Shown one piece after another: positions 62,187-64,000 of a DNA stretch of 64,000 bases. Positions within the stretch are counted from its first letter, which is position 1, and every line of letters starts with the position of its first letter. The DNA is from an uncultured Pelagibacteraceae bacterium (GTDB lineage: Bacteria; Pseudomonadota; Alphaproteobacteria; Pelagibacterales; Pelagibacteraceae), in the NCBI GenBank assembly GCA_902624045.1, contig CACNVX010000001.1:90529-154528 (forward strand). The letters are read 5' to 3'. Below the pieces are notes generated by a model. That model was not told where the DNA came from. It did not search any database and worked only from the letters and a program-made list of their open reading frames with translations. A program made the translations under genes and the position numbers.

Positions 62187-62804
62187 ATGTCAAAAAAAGG
62201 GTCAAAAAAATCTTTTTCATTAACCTTAAGAAATTACTTTATTACTGGAGTAGTTGTTTTAATACCAATTGGTTTTACCTTATATCTTACGAAGATTTTA
62301 ATTGGTATCTCCTCTAATCTAATACCAAAAAATATAAATCCTAATAGTTATTTACCTTTTAATATACCTGGTGTTGAAATTGTTATTTCAATTTTACTTA
62401 TAACTATTGTAGGTGGACTTTCTTTGTCATTTTTTGGAAGAAGAATACTCAAATTAATTGATGACTTATTTAAGAGAATTCCATTTTTAAGAACAGTTTA
62501 TTCTGCTATTGTTCAAATGACCGAAACTTTTTCTAAAAAAGATGATGGAAAAAGAAGTGTAGTTTTAATTGAATATCCAAGAAAAGGAGTTTGGGCTGTT
62601 GGTTTTGCTACAAAAGAAAATAAAGGTGAGATGGCTCAAAAAACTGGTAAGAATTTGATTAATGTTTTTGTACCAACAACTCCAAATCCTACTAGTGGTT
62701 TTTTATTAATGTTTCCAATAGAAGAAGTTATATATTTAAACATGTCTTTTGAGGAGGCATCTAAATTTATAGTTTCAGCAGGAACCTCTACCAAAAATAC
62801 TTAG
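62187..62804 (+). CDS. DUF502-family membrane protein
   Basis: LRNYFITGVVVLIPIGFTLYLT; IPFLRTVYSAIVQMTETF; VFVPTTPNPTSGFLLMFP. Confidence 0.9.
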   Translation: MSKKGSKKSFSLTLRNYFITGVVVLIPIGFTLYLTKILIGISSNLIPKNINPNSYLPFNIPGVEIVISILLITIVGGLSLSFFGRRILKLIDDLFKRIPFLRTVYSAIVQMTETFSKKDDGKRSVVLIEYPRKGVWAVGFATKENKGEMAQKTGKNLINVFVPTTPNPTSGFLLMFPIEEVIYLNMSFEEASKFIVSAGTSTKNT

Positions 62805-64000
62805 GCAATATCATTTATTATATCAGCCCTATCGTACAATTTTATCAAAGGTTTGAATTTACTTATATCTTCATTTGATTCTTCTATTCTTCTAATTTCC
62901 TTTTCAGCTAATAAGAAAAGATCACTATTCTGAATTGGATCTGCTAACTTAAAATTTTTTATACCACTTTGCTTAAATCCCAAAATATCACCAAACCCTC
63001 GTAATTTCATATCTTCTTCAGATATTAAAAAACCATCATTAGTGTCTTTTAAAATTTTTATTCTTTTTTTTGCATTTTCACTTAGGTTTGATTTAAACAT
63101 TAATATGCATGAAGAGTCTTTATCACCACGACCAACTCTGCCTCTCAATTGATGAAGTTGAGATAAACCAAATTTGTTAGCATTTTCAATTATAATTGTA
63201 TTTGCATTTGGAAAATCTATCCCAACCTCAATAATTGTTGTAGAAACTAAAATCTTAAATTTATTATTTAAAAAATTGTTTAGTATCTCGTTTTTTTTAT
63301 CCACATCAGTTTTTCCATGAAGCAAACATACTTGATTTGGAAACTTGCTTACTAAATATTCATACTTTTTTACAGCTGATGAATGATCTAATTTTTTAGA
63401 CTCTTCAATTAATGGACAAACCCAAAAAATTTGATTTCCTATGTTAATTTCTTTTTTTATAAATTTTAAAACATCTTCAATTTTAACTTCTAATTTGCTA
63501 TAAGTTTTGATTGGTTTTCTATTTTTAGGTTTTTCTCTAATTATAGAAATATCCATATCACCATAAATTGTCATTGTTAGAGTTCGAGGTATAGGTGTAG
63601 CTGTCATTAATAATACGTCACAATTTGGTCCACCTTTGTCTGACAATCTTTTTCTTTGACTCACTCCGAACTTATGTTGTTCATCTATAATTATTAACCC
63701 TAATTTTTTAAAAATTACTTTTTTTTGAAATATTGCATGGGTTCCGAAGATAATATCAATTTTATTATTTTCTAATTTTTTATGAATTACTTTTTTTAAT
63801 TTATATTCAGATTTTCCAGAAATAAGATCTATATTTATATTTTTAGGAAATATTTTTTTTGCAAGCATAAAATGTTGTCTTGCTAGAATTTCAGTAGGAG
63901 CCATAAAAGCAACCTGGAAACCAGAATTTATAGTATTTATTGCTGCTATAAGAGATACAATAGTTTTTCCACTACCAACGTCTCCTTGCAAAAGTCTAAA
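62801..64000 (-). CDS. recG: ATP-dependent DNA helicase RecG, C-terminal part (N-terminus beyond the window)
   Basis: Reverse frame continues from FRLLQGDVGSGKT at the window edge; IIDEQHKFGVSQR, MTATPIPRTL, QLRGRVGRG. Confidence 0.96.
   Translation of the reverse strand, partial: FRLLQGDVGSGKTIVSLIAAINTINSGFQVAFMAPTEILARQHFMLAKKIFPKNINIDLISGKSEYKLKKVIHKKLENNKIDIIFGTHAIFQKKVIFKKLGLIIIDEQHKFGVSQRKRLSDKGGPNCDVLLMTATPIPRTLTMTIYGDMDISIIREKPKNRKPIKTYSKLEVKIEDVLKFIKKEINIGNQIFWVCPLIEESKKLDHSSAVKKYEYLVSKFPNQVCLLHGKTDVDKKNEILNNFLNNKFKILVSTTIIEVGIDFPNANTIIIENANKFGLSQLHQLRGRVGRGDKDSSCILMFKSNLSENAKKRIKILKDTNDGFLISEEDMKLRGFGDILGFKQSGIKNFKLADPIQNSDLFLLAEKEIRRIEESNEDISKFKPLIKLYDRADIINDIA

Overview
The window is a dense, very AT-rich bacterial chromosome segment. 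Gene content and order (secG-pyrG-kdsA-eno-ftsB-lipA, ispDF, ntrYX-trkA, dgt-argS-nagZ-scpAB-tatABC-serS, yajC-secDF) point to Alphaproteobacteria. Composition and streamlining look like Pelagibacterales/SAR11, which is an inference because no search was run. Almost every gene is a recognisable housekeeping or transport family. I see no phage, IS element, CRISPR array, rRNA operon or obvious defence island, and no clear-cut new multi-gene system. The main items for a second look are: (1) an NtrX regulator lacking a recognisable GAFTGA loop and carrying a Walker B Glu->Gln change, paired with an NtrY without an apparent PAS domain; (2) a long inverted repeat that would mask the Shine-Dalgarno of a small membrane-protein gene heading an arsC/aquaporin cluster; (3) a ~258-bp intergenic leader upstream of a PiT-like transporter; (4) two palindromic Zur-box-like sites between znuA and znuCB-zur, with a His/Asp-rich tandem repeat in ZnuA; (5) hairpins directly after both substrate-binding-protein genes in the ABC operons; (6) several conserved alphaproteobacterial blocks that look collapsed (no pdh genes between ftsB and lipA, no dusB-ntrBC, a SPOR-less stub after argS). 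Four tRNAs (Arg-TCT, Asn-GTT, Cys-GCA, Lys-TTT) were read directly from the sequence.
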